Under the pieces are notes generated by a model. It was given only the letters and a program-made list of their open reading frames with translations, did no database searches and was not told the DNA's origin. 64,000 nt of DNA from a virus. Positions 8,322 through 15,492 of this stretch are shown here, in pieces; the stretch's first letter is position 1; each line of letters starts with the position of its first letter. The stretch spans positions 1 through 64,000 of the IMG/VR virus record IMGVR_UViG_3300024262_000018; one strand, 5' to 3'. Position numbers and translations under genes: made by a program.

Positions 8322-9152
8322 TTATATATCAAGTAATAAAGTTTCTCTATTCATCGCCCGGAAAACAAGTTCTTCTTGAGAAATTTTTATAGTTAAATCT
8401 TCTTCGATATTACTAGTAAAAGCATAGCTTTCTGGTAGTAGTATTTTTCTTATATCATATTCGTTATTCTTCCTAAAAACCATAGTGAAATTGGGAATAG
8501 ACGCGATAATGCTTATCGAATTAGAAAAAGAAGGATTATGATAGAAACAGTCAGGCGTGTCAGTCGCTAAAGTCGCTGAACACCAGGGAGTGTCATATAT
8601 CTGAATAAAAGGTTTTCCAGAAAATACAGAAATATTAGCGTGTCTTAAAGCCAAAACCTCTGTTTTTTGTAATTTATTAGTTTTAAAAACTTTAGCAGGA
8701 TATTTTTTAATATTATCTTTTGGAAAAAAATCAGAAGTAATATAACAATCATCTTCTTCGCTAAATTGATAAGATGTATCTTCTGGACAAAGAGATTTGA
8801 TAAAAGAAAGAAAATTTTCATTTTCTTTTTTAATTAACTTATCTATAAGTCCCGTAATTATCGTTATTATATTTACTTTGTTCATCTCTAATTCCACTTT
8901 TGAAATCGAATAAGAGATGCAATTAGAAGAGGTTTCAATAGGTTTACTTGTTTCGAGAAAAATAGTATCGTTTTTATCACAGTCGAAGTAATAAACATCT
9001 TGCTGAGGGATGGGTGCTAGATAAAACTTATTTTTATCGATAATATCAACAGGGCAGATTTTGCGACACAATGATTGCGAATGTAGACTTTGACAGAAAG
9101 ATTTGCTCGCAACCTCAGAAATCCCCTCTATGTCTTTTAATTCGTTAATCAT
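8322..9152 (-). CDS. Probable diverged paralogue of the major capsid protein
   Basis: I recognise no family directly in these 276 residues, but the protein aligns along its length with the capsid protein at 15,493. SLHSQSLCRKICPVDII corresponds to SLEYQAVGRKLLMVDEL. ITGLIDKLIKKENENFLSFIKSL corresponds to IKAKEAIQKEEDSNIFNALLAA. The C-terminal EELVFRAMNRETLLLDI corresponds to EVGIVVVNDYAVSRIDV. This points to an HK97-type fold used for a second shell component, such as a vertex protein, or to a decayed copy. There is no Shine-Dalgarno site; a TTTTGCCGATAATG element ends about 10 nt before the ATG. Confidence 0.5.
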   Translation of the reverse strand: MINELKDIEGISEVASKSFCQSLHSQSLCRKICPVDIIDKNKFYLAPIPQQDVYYFDCDKNDTIFLETSKPIETSSNCISYSISKVELEMNKVNIITIITGLIDKLIKKENENFLSFIKSLCPEDTSYQFSEEDDCYITSDFFPKDNIKKYPAKVFKTNKLQKTEVLALRHANISVFSGKPFIQIYDTPWCSATLATDTPDCFYHNPSFSNSISIIASIPNFTMVFRKNNEYDIRKILLPESYAFTSNIEEDLTIKISQEELVFRAMNRETLLLDI

Positions 9153-9156
9153 ATTT

Positions 9157-9172
9157 ACATTATCGGCAAAAT
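9157..9172 (-). promoter_or_regulatory. Candidate promoter, TTTTGCCGATAATG element
   Basis: The minus strand reads ATTTTGCCGATAATGT immediately before the ATG at 9152, after the end of the broken DUF2284-like gene. It is nearly identical to the element at 13,236-13,252. Its closeness to the start codon and the lack of a Shine-Dalgarno site suggest a leaderless message. Confidence 0.4.
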
Positions 9173-9175
9173 GTA

Positions 9176-9644
9176 TTAATTTTTAACGGCTAAAACTATT
9201 TGATATGAGATAGCAACCGGCGGCCATTCCAATATTATTCCAGAGTTCTTCATTGTCTCTGTTAAATTGACGCCCTGAGCCTCGGGACAGCCAATAATTT
9301 TATAATCCCTATGTTGCCTCAAAAAAGACTTAATCTCGCTTCTCAAGGCTAATCTAGCTTCTCAAGGCTAATCTAGCAGTACCCTGCCAGTAAAGAACAC
9401 ATCGAACTTGTCGTTCTGACCAGTCTTTGTGTTTTAATCTCATTTTGTCAGTATGAGCTTTAAAATCAAATATATTATATATTGCGAAAACAGAGGAATA
9501 ATTGCTTTTAAAATGAGGAGCTTGAGGAGGGCAACCTTTCTTGACCCCGAAATTCGGGCAACCTTTTTTATGAAGAGGATATGGTTTAACACATAACCCC
9601 CTCATTTTTGAATCAATTACAGGTTTAACTTCAATCCACGGCAT
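9176..9644 (-). pseudogene. DUF2284-like metal-binding protein broken by a 19-bp tandem duplication
   Basis: The intact frame runs from the ATG at 9644 (AAGGAG about 10 nt upstream, inside the OGFr gene) to a TAG at 9354, giving 96 residues. The N-terminal part has RGLCVKPYPLHKKGCPNFGVKKGCPP, a spaced cysteine set like DUF2284 putative metal-binding proteins. A 19-bp unit is duplicated in tandem at 9339-9376. Removing one copy restores a frame that continues to 9176 and adds a well-formed C-terminus with IIGCPEAQGVNLTETMKNSG then LEWPPVAI. The restored protein would have 149 residues with matching Cys residues. The break is therefore either a recent inactivation or a reversible switch. Confidence 0.8.
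9339..9376. repeat. 19-bp perfect tandem duplication
   Basis: CTTCTCAAGGCTAATCTAG occurs twice without a gap (9339-9357 and 9358-9376, plus strand). It lies inside the coding region of the DUF2284-like gene. Because 19 is not a multiple of three, the second copy shifts the frame and creates the TAG at 9354. Confidence 0.97.
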
Positions 9645-10164
9645 CTAATAATAACTCCTTAACTGCGTCTTTCCAGTACTCTAATGATGTGAAATTAAAT
9701 CCAATAGGATTTTCTTCTACTAATTTAATTAAACACTTATAGAATGCCAAACTGACGTTTTCTAGCCCCAATGTTTTTAAACTTATTAAAATTCTTGTTA
9801 TTCGTAGAAAATTATGATTTTTACCTGTCTGCCAATTTCCTTTTCTTTCCTCATAATTCTCACCTTTATAAATAAGAATATTAGAATTGTTTAAATCACA
9901 AGACAAACCATAAAAGTCTAACATAATTAAAAACGAAATCAATAAATTATGTCGAAGGCTTTTATTATTTTTAAATTGACTAATATCAGAAATTAATAAT
10001 TTAGGGGTAGATCTATTAAAATAGGAAGGTTCAATAATAGGAAATAGATATTGTATATAATCATGCGTATGCTCAAGCTCTTTATAGCTATATTTCCATA
10101 TATCTTCTATCGATCTTCCAGTATGATCGGGTTTTTCACTATAAAAATCGACTATTGCTGACAT
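9631..10164 (-). CDS. Opioid growth factor receptor (OGFr)-domain protein
   Basis: The ATG at 10,164 has AAGGGA upstream and is preferred over an ATG 33 nt earlier. The 177-aa product carries the OGFr N-terminal-type signature: FYSEKPDHTGRSIEDIW, then LEHTHDYIQYLFPIIEPS, then a helical stretch with RHNLLISFLIMLDFYGL. The domain occurs in animals and also in scattered bacteria and phages; its biochemical role is unknown. The last bases overlap the start of the DUF2284-like gene, whose ribosome site lies in this gene, so the two are translationally coupled. Confidence 0.75.
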   Translation of the reverse strand: MSAIVDFYSEKPDHTGRSIEDIWKYSYKELEHTHDYIQYLFPIIEPSYFNRSTPKLLISDISQFKNNKSLRHNLLISFLIMLDFYGLSCDLNNSNILIYKGENYEERKGNWQTGKNHNFLRITRILISLKTLGLENVSLAFYKCLIKLVEENPIGFNFTSLEYWKDAVKELLLDAVD

Positions 10165-10199
10165 ATTATTTTCCCTTGTATTAATAATAGTGTACATAC

Positions 10200-10230
10200 A
10201 AAAAGGTTCACTTTTTAGGGCAAACCTTTT
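10200..10230 (-). terminator. Hairpin after the membrane-protein gene
   Basis: On the minus strand AAAAGGTT pairs with AACCTTTT across a 14-nt loop and is followed by T residues. It lies between the stop at 10,243 and the OGFr gene start at 10,164. Confidence 0.55.
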
Positions 10231-10242
10231 CGTATGTTTATA

Positions 10243-10932
10243 TTATTTTCTAATAACGTCTATAACATCTTTGCTATTAGAGTCTTGTGCTTTCTTTAAC
10301 TCGTTGTTAATAGCATCTTTTGCATCAGGATTCGCGGCTTTAAAAGCGTCAACGCCTTGTACCGTTTGAACCAATGCGGTTTCTGTTTTCTTAGTTTTAA
10401 CCCAAGTGATTAAACCGGATATCGCAGATATACCTCCTGTCGCAATTGCCGCCATAATCCCAGCGATTACTCCTGCTGGAGGCCAAACAATTGAAACAGC
10501 AGACAATATAAGCCAAATAGCAAAATAAAGAACAATAAACCAGAATATGGATTTAACAAAGTTCCATAATCCAGTTATCCAACTTTGTCCTTTAGATTTT
10601 CCAATTGATATATTGTCATTTTGAATACCTTGATCACCGGCAGCAGCTTCTGGACCACCTAAACCAAACCAACTAAAAGCTCTAAAATAAATTTTCTCGG
10701 AAGTAGCCCCCCTCCATTCTTTTTCTTCTACAACGGTTTGTAACTCGTTTTCCTCAATTGTGATCTCTGAACCCTCGGGCATTGAATTAATTCGGCTAAT
10801 TAGGTCTGAAGAGGTCTGTGACGAGGTTTGAGATTGAGTGATGTTAGATTTAATCTGTCCAACCGAATAGCCAAGAATCGAGCTGCCTAATCCTACGACA
10901 ATACAAAGAAATATTACACTTAATTTATTCAT
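10243..10932 (-). CDS. Membrane protein with signal anchor and a central hydrophobic region
   Basis: The 229-aa product has an N-terminal hydrophobic segment (LSVIFLCIVVGLGSSILGYSVG, about residues 4-26), a polar Ser/Thr/Gln-rich region, then two or three hydrophobic stretches at about 120-185 (SIFWFIVLYFAIWLILSAVSIVW; GVIAGIMAAIATGG). The tail is charged and helical. Its start overlaps the stop of the lipoprotein gene upstream (TAATG), so the two are coupled. A membrane protein paired with a small lipoprotein in a phage can mean holin/spanin-type lysis functions, but no specific lysis motif is visible. Confidence 0.65.
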   Translation of the reverse strand: MNKLSVIFLCIVVGLGSSILGYSVGQIKSNITQSQTSSQTSSDLISRINSMPEGSEITIEENELQTVVEEKEWRGATSEKIYFRAFSWFGLGGPEAAAGDQGIQNDNISIGKSKGQSWITGLWNFVKSIFWFIVLYFAIWLILSAVSIVWPPAGVIAGIMAAIATGGISAISGLITWVKTKKTETALVQTVQGVDAFKAANPDAKDAINNELKKAQDSNSKDVIDVIRK

Positions 10933-11147
10933 TATTTATACTCCTTTGATATAACTGTTTTGCCATTTATTTTTTTAATAGTTATTATTCTGGTTTTAAT
11001 AGGAGCAGTCGTTTCTTTATAAGAATGAGTTATTCCGTCAGGTCCACCTATCTGATTCTTTATGATCGCATGAGAACAGCCAATACTGGACAATCCAATC
11101 ATTAAAAGAAAACCATACGTCAATATTCTTTTCATTATATTTCCCAT
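10932..11147 (-). CDS. Small lipoprotein
   Basis: The start is placed at the ATG at 11,147 because GGAGA lies about 7 nt upstream; an ATG 12 nt further in is also possible. The 71-aa product has a signal sequence ILTYGFLLMIGLSSIGC ending in a good lipobox (SSIGC), followed by about 50 polar residues. Its stop overlaps the start of the membrane-protein gene. An outer-membrane or cell-envelope location is expected, and a role as an outer spanin-like partner is possible but not shown. A lipobox protein indicates a bacterial host with lipoprotein processing. Confidence 0.7.
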   Translation of the reverse strand: MGNIMKRILTYGFLLMIGLSSIGCSHAIIKNQIGGPDGITHSYKETTAPIKTRIITIKKINGKTVISKEYK

Positions 11148-11235
11148 ATTTCTCTCCATTTTTAACAGATAGAGCTCAATCACTAATCACTTTTTCAACA
11201 AGATGTTTTGAGTTCCTCTTTTTTTTTCTAGTACA

Positions 11236-11280
11236 TCAAAATAAGATTCAAGAGACAAGTCCCTTGAATCATTATTTTGA
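11236..11280. terminator. Long interrupted palindrome, likely bidirectional terminator
   Basis: TCAAAATAAGATTCAAG...CTTGAATC.TTATTTTGA forms a stem of about 18 bp with small bulges and an inner GAC/GTC pair. It stands in the gap after the gene ending at 11,294. There is no long T tract on the minus strand, so it could instead act as an RNA processing or stability element. Confidence 0.65.
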
Positions 11281-11293
11281 ACTATATTTTAAT

Positions 11294-11821
11294 TTAAGCT
11301 ATTTTAATGCGAACAACGGCTTCGTAACTAATTCTTCCGCCCCAGAAAATAGCTGCCGTTAAAGTGATAACATCATCAGCAAAAACATAAGCTCTAGTAT
11401 CGCCCTTAGAAAGATGCTCGTCAAGACGGGCAAGAGTAAATGGCTCCGTATAGACTTCACCTTCTGTTAAAGTAGGCATTCTCCCGCCAAACGCATACAA
11501 AATATTTCCAAGGCCATTCTTATCTGGAAGCAAGCCAGTTGTGTGATTGGTGTCACGCGTTGGCGCAGGAGCGTAAGTTCTTAATCTTACTGGAACATTA
11601 TTCTCGTCAAAATAGCCAGGTCCAGAACCGGTCAGAGTAATTCTGACTCTCTTCTGAAAAACATATACATCATCATTGTAAACATCGATGGGTGTTCCGC
11701 TTTGAGTCGCTTGATTTCTTACTGTTCCTACAAATGATGGAACCCACGTACCGTCTGTTTTTCTCAAGTCACCAGCAAGCTGGATAGCGGGAGCCCTAAT
11801 TGGTCTAATAGCTTGGGTCAT
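11294..11821 (-). CDS. Probable virion protein, 175 aa
   Basis: The start at 11,821 has AGGAG 7-8 nt upstream. The protein is beta-rich and acid/aromatic in composition, with no membrane segment and few Lys compared with neighbours. Visible stretches include VYVFQKRVRITLTGSGPGYFD and RLDEHLSKGDTRAYVFADDVITLTAAIFWGGRI. The even, well-codon-adapted sequence and strong ribosome site resemble those of the capsid and decoration genes, so an abundant structural protein is likely. It stands alone between two hairpins (11,236 and 11,877), which suggests its own transcript. I recognise no family. Confidence 0.65.
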   Translation of the reverse strand: MTQAIRPIRAPAIQLAGDLRKTDGTWVPSFVGTVRNQATQSGTPIDVYNDDVYVFQKRVRITLTGSGPGYFDENNVPVRLRTYAPAPTRDTNHTTGLLPDKNGLGNILYAFGGRMPTLTEGEVYTEPFTLARLDEHLSKGDTRAYVFADDVITLTAAIFWGGRISYEAVVRIKIA

Positions 11822-11876
11822 ATTTTTATCTCCTAAAATTATACGAATCGGTATCTATGTATTATATAGAACAAAT

Positions 11877-11896
11877 AAAATACCTTTAAGTATTTT
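11877..11896 (-). terminator. Short hairpin after the proline-rich lipoprotein gene
   Basis: AAAATAC pairs with GTATTTT around a 6-nt loop and on the minus strand is followed by ATTTGTTC. It is a weak terminator candidate between the genes at 11,924 and 11,821. Confidence 0.45.
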
Positions 11897-11923
11897 GAAA
11901 ATTATTTATTTTTTGACAACAAG

Positions 11924-12430
11924 CTATCTGCGAGAGCCCGGATGAACAGCTCTGCCAGAAGTATCACTCCGAGGTCTTGTTGGAATATTACTATGCGAAG
12001 GAGACATACTGTTAGGTCTCATCGGAGATACTTTAGGAGACATACCAGGTCTAGATGGCATATTACCATGAGGAACTATTGGAGTCAATCTAGGCGATGG
12101 AGTCAATCTAGGCGATGGAGTCAATCTAGGCGATGGAGTCAATCTAGGCGATGGCATAACTCTATGAGGCATTACCGGTGCTGTTCTATATGGTATCGTT
12201 CTAGACTGCATATGAGGATTCATAGGATTGGGTCTATAGATCGTAATAGGAGGACGATGGACAGTTATCGGAGGACGATGCATTGTGCGAACTGGAGGAC
12301 TATATCTAGGATATACTATTGTTGGATGACTGGTATACCGCATATTCGTTCGCCCACGTTCATCACAGCCATACAACACAGAACTTGCCAATCCAAGAGT
12401 CAAAATCGCGATACAAAGTATTTTGTTCAT
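11924..12430 (-). CDS. Proline/arginine-rich lipoprotein with SPRLTP repeats
   Basis: The 168-aa product starts MNKILCIAILTLGLASSVLYGC, a signal peptide with lipobox (VLYGC). The mature part is very rich in Pro, Arg, His and Met, with RPPIT repeats followed by four copies of SPRLTP (encoded by an 18-bp tandem repeat at 12,081-12,152). No globular domain is evident. Proline-rich lipoproteins include phage outer spanins (Rz1-type), but those are usually shorter, so this is only a possibility; an envelope-anchored basic spacer is an alternative. GGGAAA precedes the start. Confidence 0.7.
   Translation of the reverse strand: MNKILCIAILTLGLASSVLYGCDERGRTNMRYTSHPTIVYPRYSPPVRTMHRPPITVHRPPITIYRPNPMNPHMQSRTIPYRTAPVMPHRVMPSPRLTPSPRLTPSPRLTPSPRLTPIVPHGNMPSRPGMSPKVSPMRPNSMSPSHSNIPTRPRSDTSGRAVHPGSRR
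12081..12152. repeat. Four 18-bp tandem repeats (SPRLTP coding)
   Basis: GGAGTCAATCTAGGCGAT is repeated four times without a gap on the plus strand. It encodes SPRLTP on the minus strand and keeps the frame, so copy number can change without breaking the lipoprotein. Confidence 0.95.
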
Positions 12431-12516
12431 AATTTTCCCTTTCTATTAACTATATGAATAGACACTTATCTAACTATAACAACGCGAACAAAATTAAAAA
12501 TCTACAAGGAAAAATA

Positions 12517-12693
12517 TTATTTTTTCCACTCTTCTCCTTCCTGTTCGGCTAGTTTTGCTTCTATTATCTCTTCTTTTAATCTTTTTATCTCTTTCTTTGT
12601 TTCTACTATCTTTACATTAATCTCAGCGATTTGCTTCAATAATAGTTTTTTGCGCCAAGGAAGTGTCTTCATAAATAAAGCAATTTTATCCAT
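12517..12693 (-). CDS. Small 58-aa coiled-coil protein
   Basis: The frame opens with ATG at 12,693, overlapping the stop of the Cys-rich gene by 8 nt, and ends with TAA at 12,517. The product begins MDKIALFMKTLPWRKK and continues as an unbroken Lys/Glu/Ile heptad pattern (IVETKKEIKRLKEEIIEAK), a strong coiled coil. There is no membrane segment. Function is unknown; tight overlap with its neighbour supports it being real despite its size. Confidence 0.6.
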   Translation of the reverse strand: MDKIALFMKTLPWRKKLLLKQIAEINVKIVETKKEIKRLKEEIIEAKLAEQEGEEWKK

Positions 12694-12907
12694 TTTTTAT
12701 TTCCCTTTTTAAATTATATTCTTGTTTTGGTATAGCACAACCACATCCACAAGTTCCTGGCGAGCCACACCTATGATACCATGTGTTTTCTAATTCATAT
12801 TCCCAACAATAATGAATACCAAATGGATGCTTTTGCCAAGAACTACTCATATTGTTAAAAGCTGTTCCGCACTTGGAGCAAACGTGATTATCTATATTTT
12901 TATTCAT
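12686..12907 (-). CDS. Cysteine-rich 73-aa protein, probable zinc binding
   Basis: The product has a CSKCGTAF knuckle at residues 10-17 and later Cys residues at about 34, 47, 53, 55 and 57 (CGSPGTCGCGC), enough for one or two metal sites. Aromatic and His residues (WQKHPFGIHYCWEYE) lie between them. It overlaps both neighbours by 8 nt, so it belongs to a coupled small-gene run. No enzyme motif is seen. Confidence 0.6.
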   Translation of the reverse strand: MNKNIDNHVCSKCGTAFNNMSSSWQKHPFGIHYCWEYELENTWYHRCGSPGTCGCGCAIPKQEYNLKREIKNG

Positions 12908-13211
12908 CTGTTACGGGCCCAGACGATTGTGCGGCAATGGGATTGCCACCAAGACCTTGATATGGAGCATAATAGATCGGCACCATTTCTGTGGTTATAG
13001 CATGATGTGTAATAAGAATAGGAGACCGTCCTGTTTTTTCAGAGTCTTTAAGAGCCTCTCCTAAACATCTAGCAACGTCTTTAAGATCTTCTGGTTTAGC
13101 CGGACGAATATTATCTCCTACTTTTATCAAAGTAAGCATGCAATTTTCAGAACTTTTCCAAGGAATAGATACCGATGTTTCACTACCTGATACAACAATT
13201 TTAATTTCCAT
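12900..13211 (-). CDS. Hypothetical 103-aa protein
   Basis: AAGGAG lies 7-8 nt before the ATG at 13,211. The N-terminal part (MEIKIVVSGSETSVSIPW) looks like a small beta sheet. It is followed by a helix (DLKDVARCLGEALKDSEK) and a strand ILITHHAITTEMVPIYYAP. The stop overlaps the start of the Cys-rich gene. I recognise no family. A TTTTGCCGATAATATA element 25-40 nt upstream could be its promoter. Confidence 0.6.
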   Translation of the reverse strand: MEIKIVVSGSETSVSIPWKSSENCMLTLIKVGDNIRPAKPEDLKDVARCLGEALKDSEKTGRSPILITHHAITTEMVPIYYAPYQGLGGNPIAAQSSGPVTDE

Positions 13212-13235
13212 TTTGTTCTCCTTAAAAGTATTACA

Positions 13236-13252
13236 TATATTATCGGCAAAAT
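13236..13252 (-). promoter_or_regulatory. Candidate promoter, TTTTGCCGATAATATA element
   Basis: The minus strand reads ATTTTGCCGATAATATA, then TGTAATACTTTT and the AAGGAG site of the gene at 13,211. It overlaps the methyltransferase stop, the expected place for a new transcript start. It shares 14 of 14 core bases with the element at 9157. Confidence 0.45.
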
Positions 13253-14409
13253 TATTTTTTCAAAATAAAGATCGGTTCAGTATGGTAATTTACTTGTCCC
13301 TTTTTCCTATGGAATTCATTATTCGCTAATTTCATTTGATATGTTTTTTCCAATACAAAACCAATTTTTTGCGAATATGAGAGAAAATCATCAGCAATTG
13401 AAAACTTATCGTAGTTTTTTATGTTTATGGCTAAATAAGATCCAGCCTTTAAAACCCTATAACTCTCATCTACAATTTTATACAAAAATCCATCCAGCCA
13501 GTCTTGATAAATAGGGAATTTTACAGAACTTTGATTTTTATCTTTAGAATACTCTTCTACATCAAAATAAGGAGGAGACGTAAAAACTAAATCATAATAA
13601 TCACTCCGTAACAAGGGCATTACCTCCTCTGCACATCCAAGATGGAATCCTGTTCTAAAGGAGTAATCATTCTTAAAAAATGAAGCACACTCTATGTTCC
13701 CTTTTATTGTTCTTTCATCTGGGTCTATACCTGTATAATTAATATTTTTATTAGCAGATATGACTCCACACAATCTTCCAGAGAATCCAGCACAAGGATC
13801 TATTATATTCCCGTTCAATGGGATATAAGTATCATAAATAAATTTTGCTATTACTGGTTTAAAATTACAAACAGTTCTAACTCCATTCCGAGTTTTTAAA
13901 ATCTTCCTCATCCCAACGTTACTAGGAACAATGTCTAAATCTAATGCTCTTTTTATACAATCTCTAAACTTCTTATCATCCAAAAAAGCTGTTATAGGAC
14001 TGAAACGACTACGATTTCCGTGTCCAACTTCTAACATGTGATTGTGAAACGAACTCGCTAATGATGTGCCAGAATAATTCGACTGTAAAAGATTATTATC
14101 TAAAAGCGGAGAAGATGAACGAGAAAGAGATAACATTTTTTTATTCTTTTCTTCATCAGACGGTTTATAATAGGGAAATCCAGCGTCTCTATAATGCTTA
14201 AAAATAATATCAATAATAGAATTCCGATATTCTTCGTTTTCGTGGTACGCTTTTAAAAGTTTTTTAAAATCATTTTTGTCATTTATATAGGATAAAGCGG
14301 CATCTCTAATAAAATTACTCTTGCTTTTCCCGAATAAAGCAGATTTTATTTTAATTGTCCTGTGATCTTCTTCACTTATCCGAAGAAGTATGTTGCTTGA
14401 TTTTTCCAT
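13252..14409 (-). CDS. DNA methyltransferase with TSPPY motif
   Basis: The ATG at 14,409 follows the endonuclease stop (TAATATG) and has GGGAG upstream, so the first 23 in-frame codons are excluded. The 385-aa product starts with a short ribbon-helix-helix-like region (ILLRISEEDHRTIKIKSALF). It then has a SAM-binding motif DPCAGFSG (about 204-211), a helix with GIDPDERT, and the catalytic TSPPYF (about 277-282). The order SAM site then catalytic motif and the Ser-Pro-Pro-Tyr sequence fit an N4-cytosine or N6-adenine amino-methyltransferase. It probably protects phage DNA from host restriction. It is co-transcribed with the homing endonuclease upstream. Confidence 0.88.
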   Translation of the reverse strand: MEKSSNILLRISEEDHRTIKIKSALFGKSKSNFIRDAALSYINDKNDFKKLLKAYHENEEYRNSIIDIIFKHYRDAGFPYYKPSDEEKNKKMLSLSRSSSPLLDNNLLQSNYSGTSLASSFHNHMLEVGHGNRSRFSPITAFLDDKKFRDCIKRALDLDIVPSNVGMRKILKTRNGVRTVCNFKPVIAKFIYDTYIPLNGNIIDPCAGFSGRLCGVISANKNINYTGIDPDERTIKGNIECASFFKNDYSFRTGFHLGCAEEVMPLLRSDYYDLVFTSPPYFDVEEYSKDKNQSSVKFPIYQDWLDGFLYKIVDESYRVLKAGSYLAINIKNYDKFSIADDFLSYSQKIGFVLEKTYQMKLANNEFHRKKGQVNYHTEPIFILKK

Positions 14410-14410
14410 A

Positions 14411-15337
14411 TTATTTCTCCCAATTAATTTCGTCTTTAAATCGCCTTTTAAACATATCATATTCTTTTTTGCCAACAATTGTTATTTTAACTCCAAATTT
14501 CTTCACAACTTCTTTCATTATCGCTCTATTTTTAACACATGTCTTACACGGGCAAATCCACTCACTAGAAGATCTTGCATGCCCCTTTATCTCATAATAT
14601 CTATTTTTATCTGCAAAATAAAAATCTGGACAATACGAAAAACTGTCATTTCCTAGTTTAATATAAAAACGTTTTGTTTCATATCTATACTGCCTATTAA
14701 ATTTTTGATATATCCTCGCCATGTTCGCTTCCCAAGTACTTCTTACATAATGCCCAATATCAACTCTTATCCCTCCCTTGCCCCTTCCAGAGCCTTTAGG
14801 AGAAGGTTTTCCGTACATAGGGTTTCCTTTACCTCTAAAACTTCTTCTATTTTTATAGCCTTTTGCACGAGCTTTTTTACAATCATCCGTATCAAATTTT
14901 CCATCCTTCCATGCTTGCTTAACTGCTAAAGATACATTTTTATTATGATCTGCTGTTTTTTGGATCTTCTTCATTTCTCTAGATATTTTTCTGCGTCGGA
15001 TATCTTCCATGTTATCAATTTTTAATTTATTTTTAAACATATCAAGAACGTATCCATTGCTAATCGCGGCAAAAATATTTTTAGCATTATATAATTTTTT
15101 AAAGAATTCAAAGACATTCCCTTTATGATCAAGATAAATTTTAAGTGCCTGTTTTATATTTTTTTTCAAAAAAGATTGATGTTTAATGTCTTTGCTTTTC
15201 TTTATGTGAACAAATATTTTCCAATATTTATCATATTTTTTGTTGCAAATTGGACACTCTTCGAAAAGAGCATATTCGGTTTTCATGTCTCTAAATTTTT
15301 TATTTCTTTTTGCGTTAGTCTCTTTTTTGCAAGGCAT
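14411..15337 (-). CDS. PD-(D/E)XK homing endonuclease with NUMOD3 motif
   Basis: The 308-aa product has an N-terminal C2H2-like finger (CPICNKKYDKYWKIFVHIKK), a basic helical linker, a NUMOD3 DNA-binding motif (GNPMYGKPSPKGSGRGKGG), and a C-terminal nuclease core. The core has RSTWEANMARIYQ, KRFYI, YCPDFYFADKNRYYEIKGH, in which PDF...EIK are the PD-(D/E)XK residues. Two Cys pairs (CPCKTC) follow. This layout is known for free-standing phage homing endonucleases. It sits between the capsid gene and a methyltransferase, so it may have carried the methyltransferase along. GGAG precedes its ATG. Confidence 0.85.
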   Translation of the reverse strand: MPCKKETNAKRNKKFRDMKTEYALFEECPICNKKYDKYWKIFVHIKKSKDIKHQSFLKKNIKQALKIYLDHKGNVFEFFKKLYNAKNIFAAISNGYVLDMFKNKLKIDNMEDIRRRKISREMKKIQKTADHNKNVSLAVKQAWKDGKFDTDDCKKARAKGYKNRRSFRGKGNPMYGKPSPKGSGRGKGGIRVDIGHYVRSTWEANMARIYQKFNRQYRYETKRFYIKLGNDSFSYCPDFYFADKNRYYEIKGHARSSSEWICPCKTCVKNRAIMKEVVKKFGVKITIVGKKEYDMFKRRFKDEINWEK

Positions 15338-15429
15338 TTTATATCTCCAACTTATGTATATACATCTATACTTTATATAAGTTCCACTTCCTTTGTTAAA
15401 TTTTATAAAACAAAAACAGGTGTATATGC

Positions 15430-15468
15430 AAAAAGAAGGCCCGCTAAATTAGCGAGCCTTCTTTTTTT
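15430..15468. terminator. Strong terminator after the major capsid gene
   Basis: AAAAAGAAGGCNCGCTAA...TTAGCGNGCCTTCTTTTTTT gives a stem of more than 12 bp with one mismatch and T tracts on both strands. It ends the capsid message and insulates the endonuclease/methyltransferase pair. Confidence 0.9.
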
Positions 15469-15492
15469 ACTTATAAAACTATTATAACTTCA

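Noticed and set aside
12081-12152. CRISPR or iteron array
   Set aside because: Four head-to-tail 18-bp units without spacers inside a lipoprotein gene, encoding SPRLTP.
11942-12457. Plus-strand Arg/Trp/Ser-rich 171-codon frame with repeats
   Set aside because: Mirror of the proline-rich lipoprotein gene, which has a signal peptide, lipobox and ribosome site in the expected direction.
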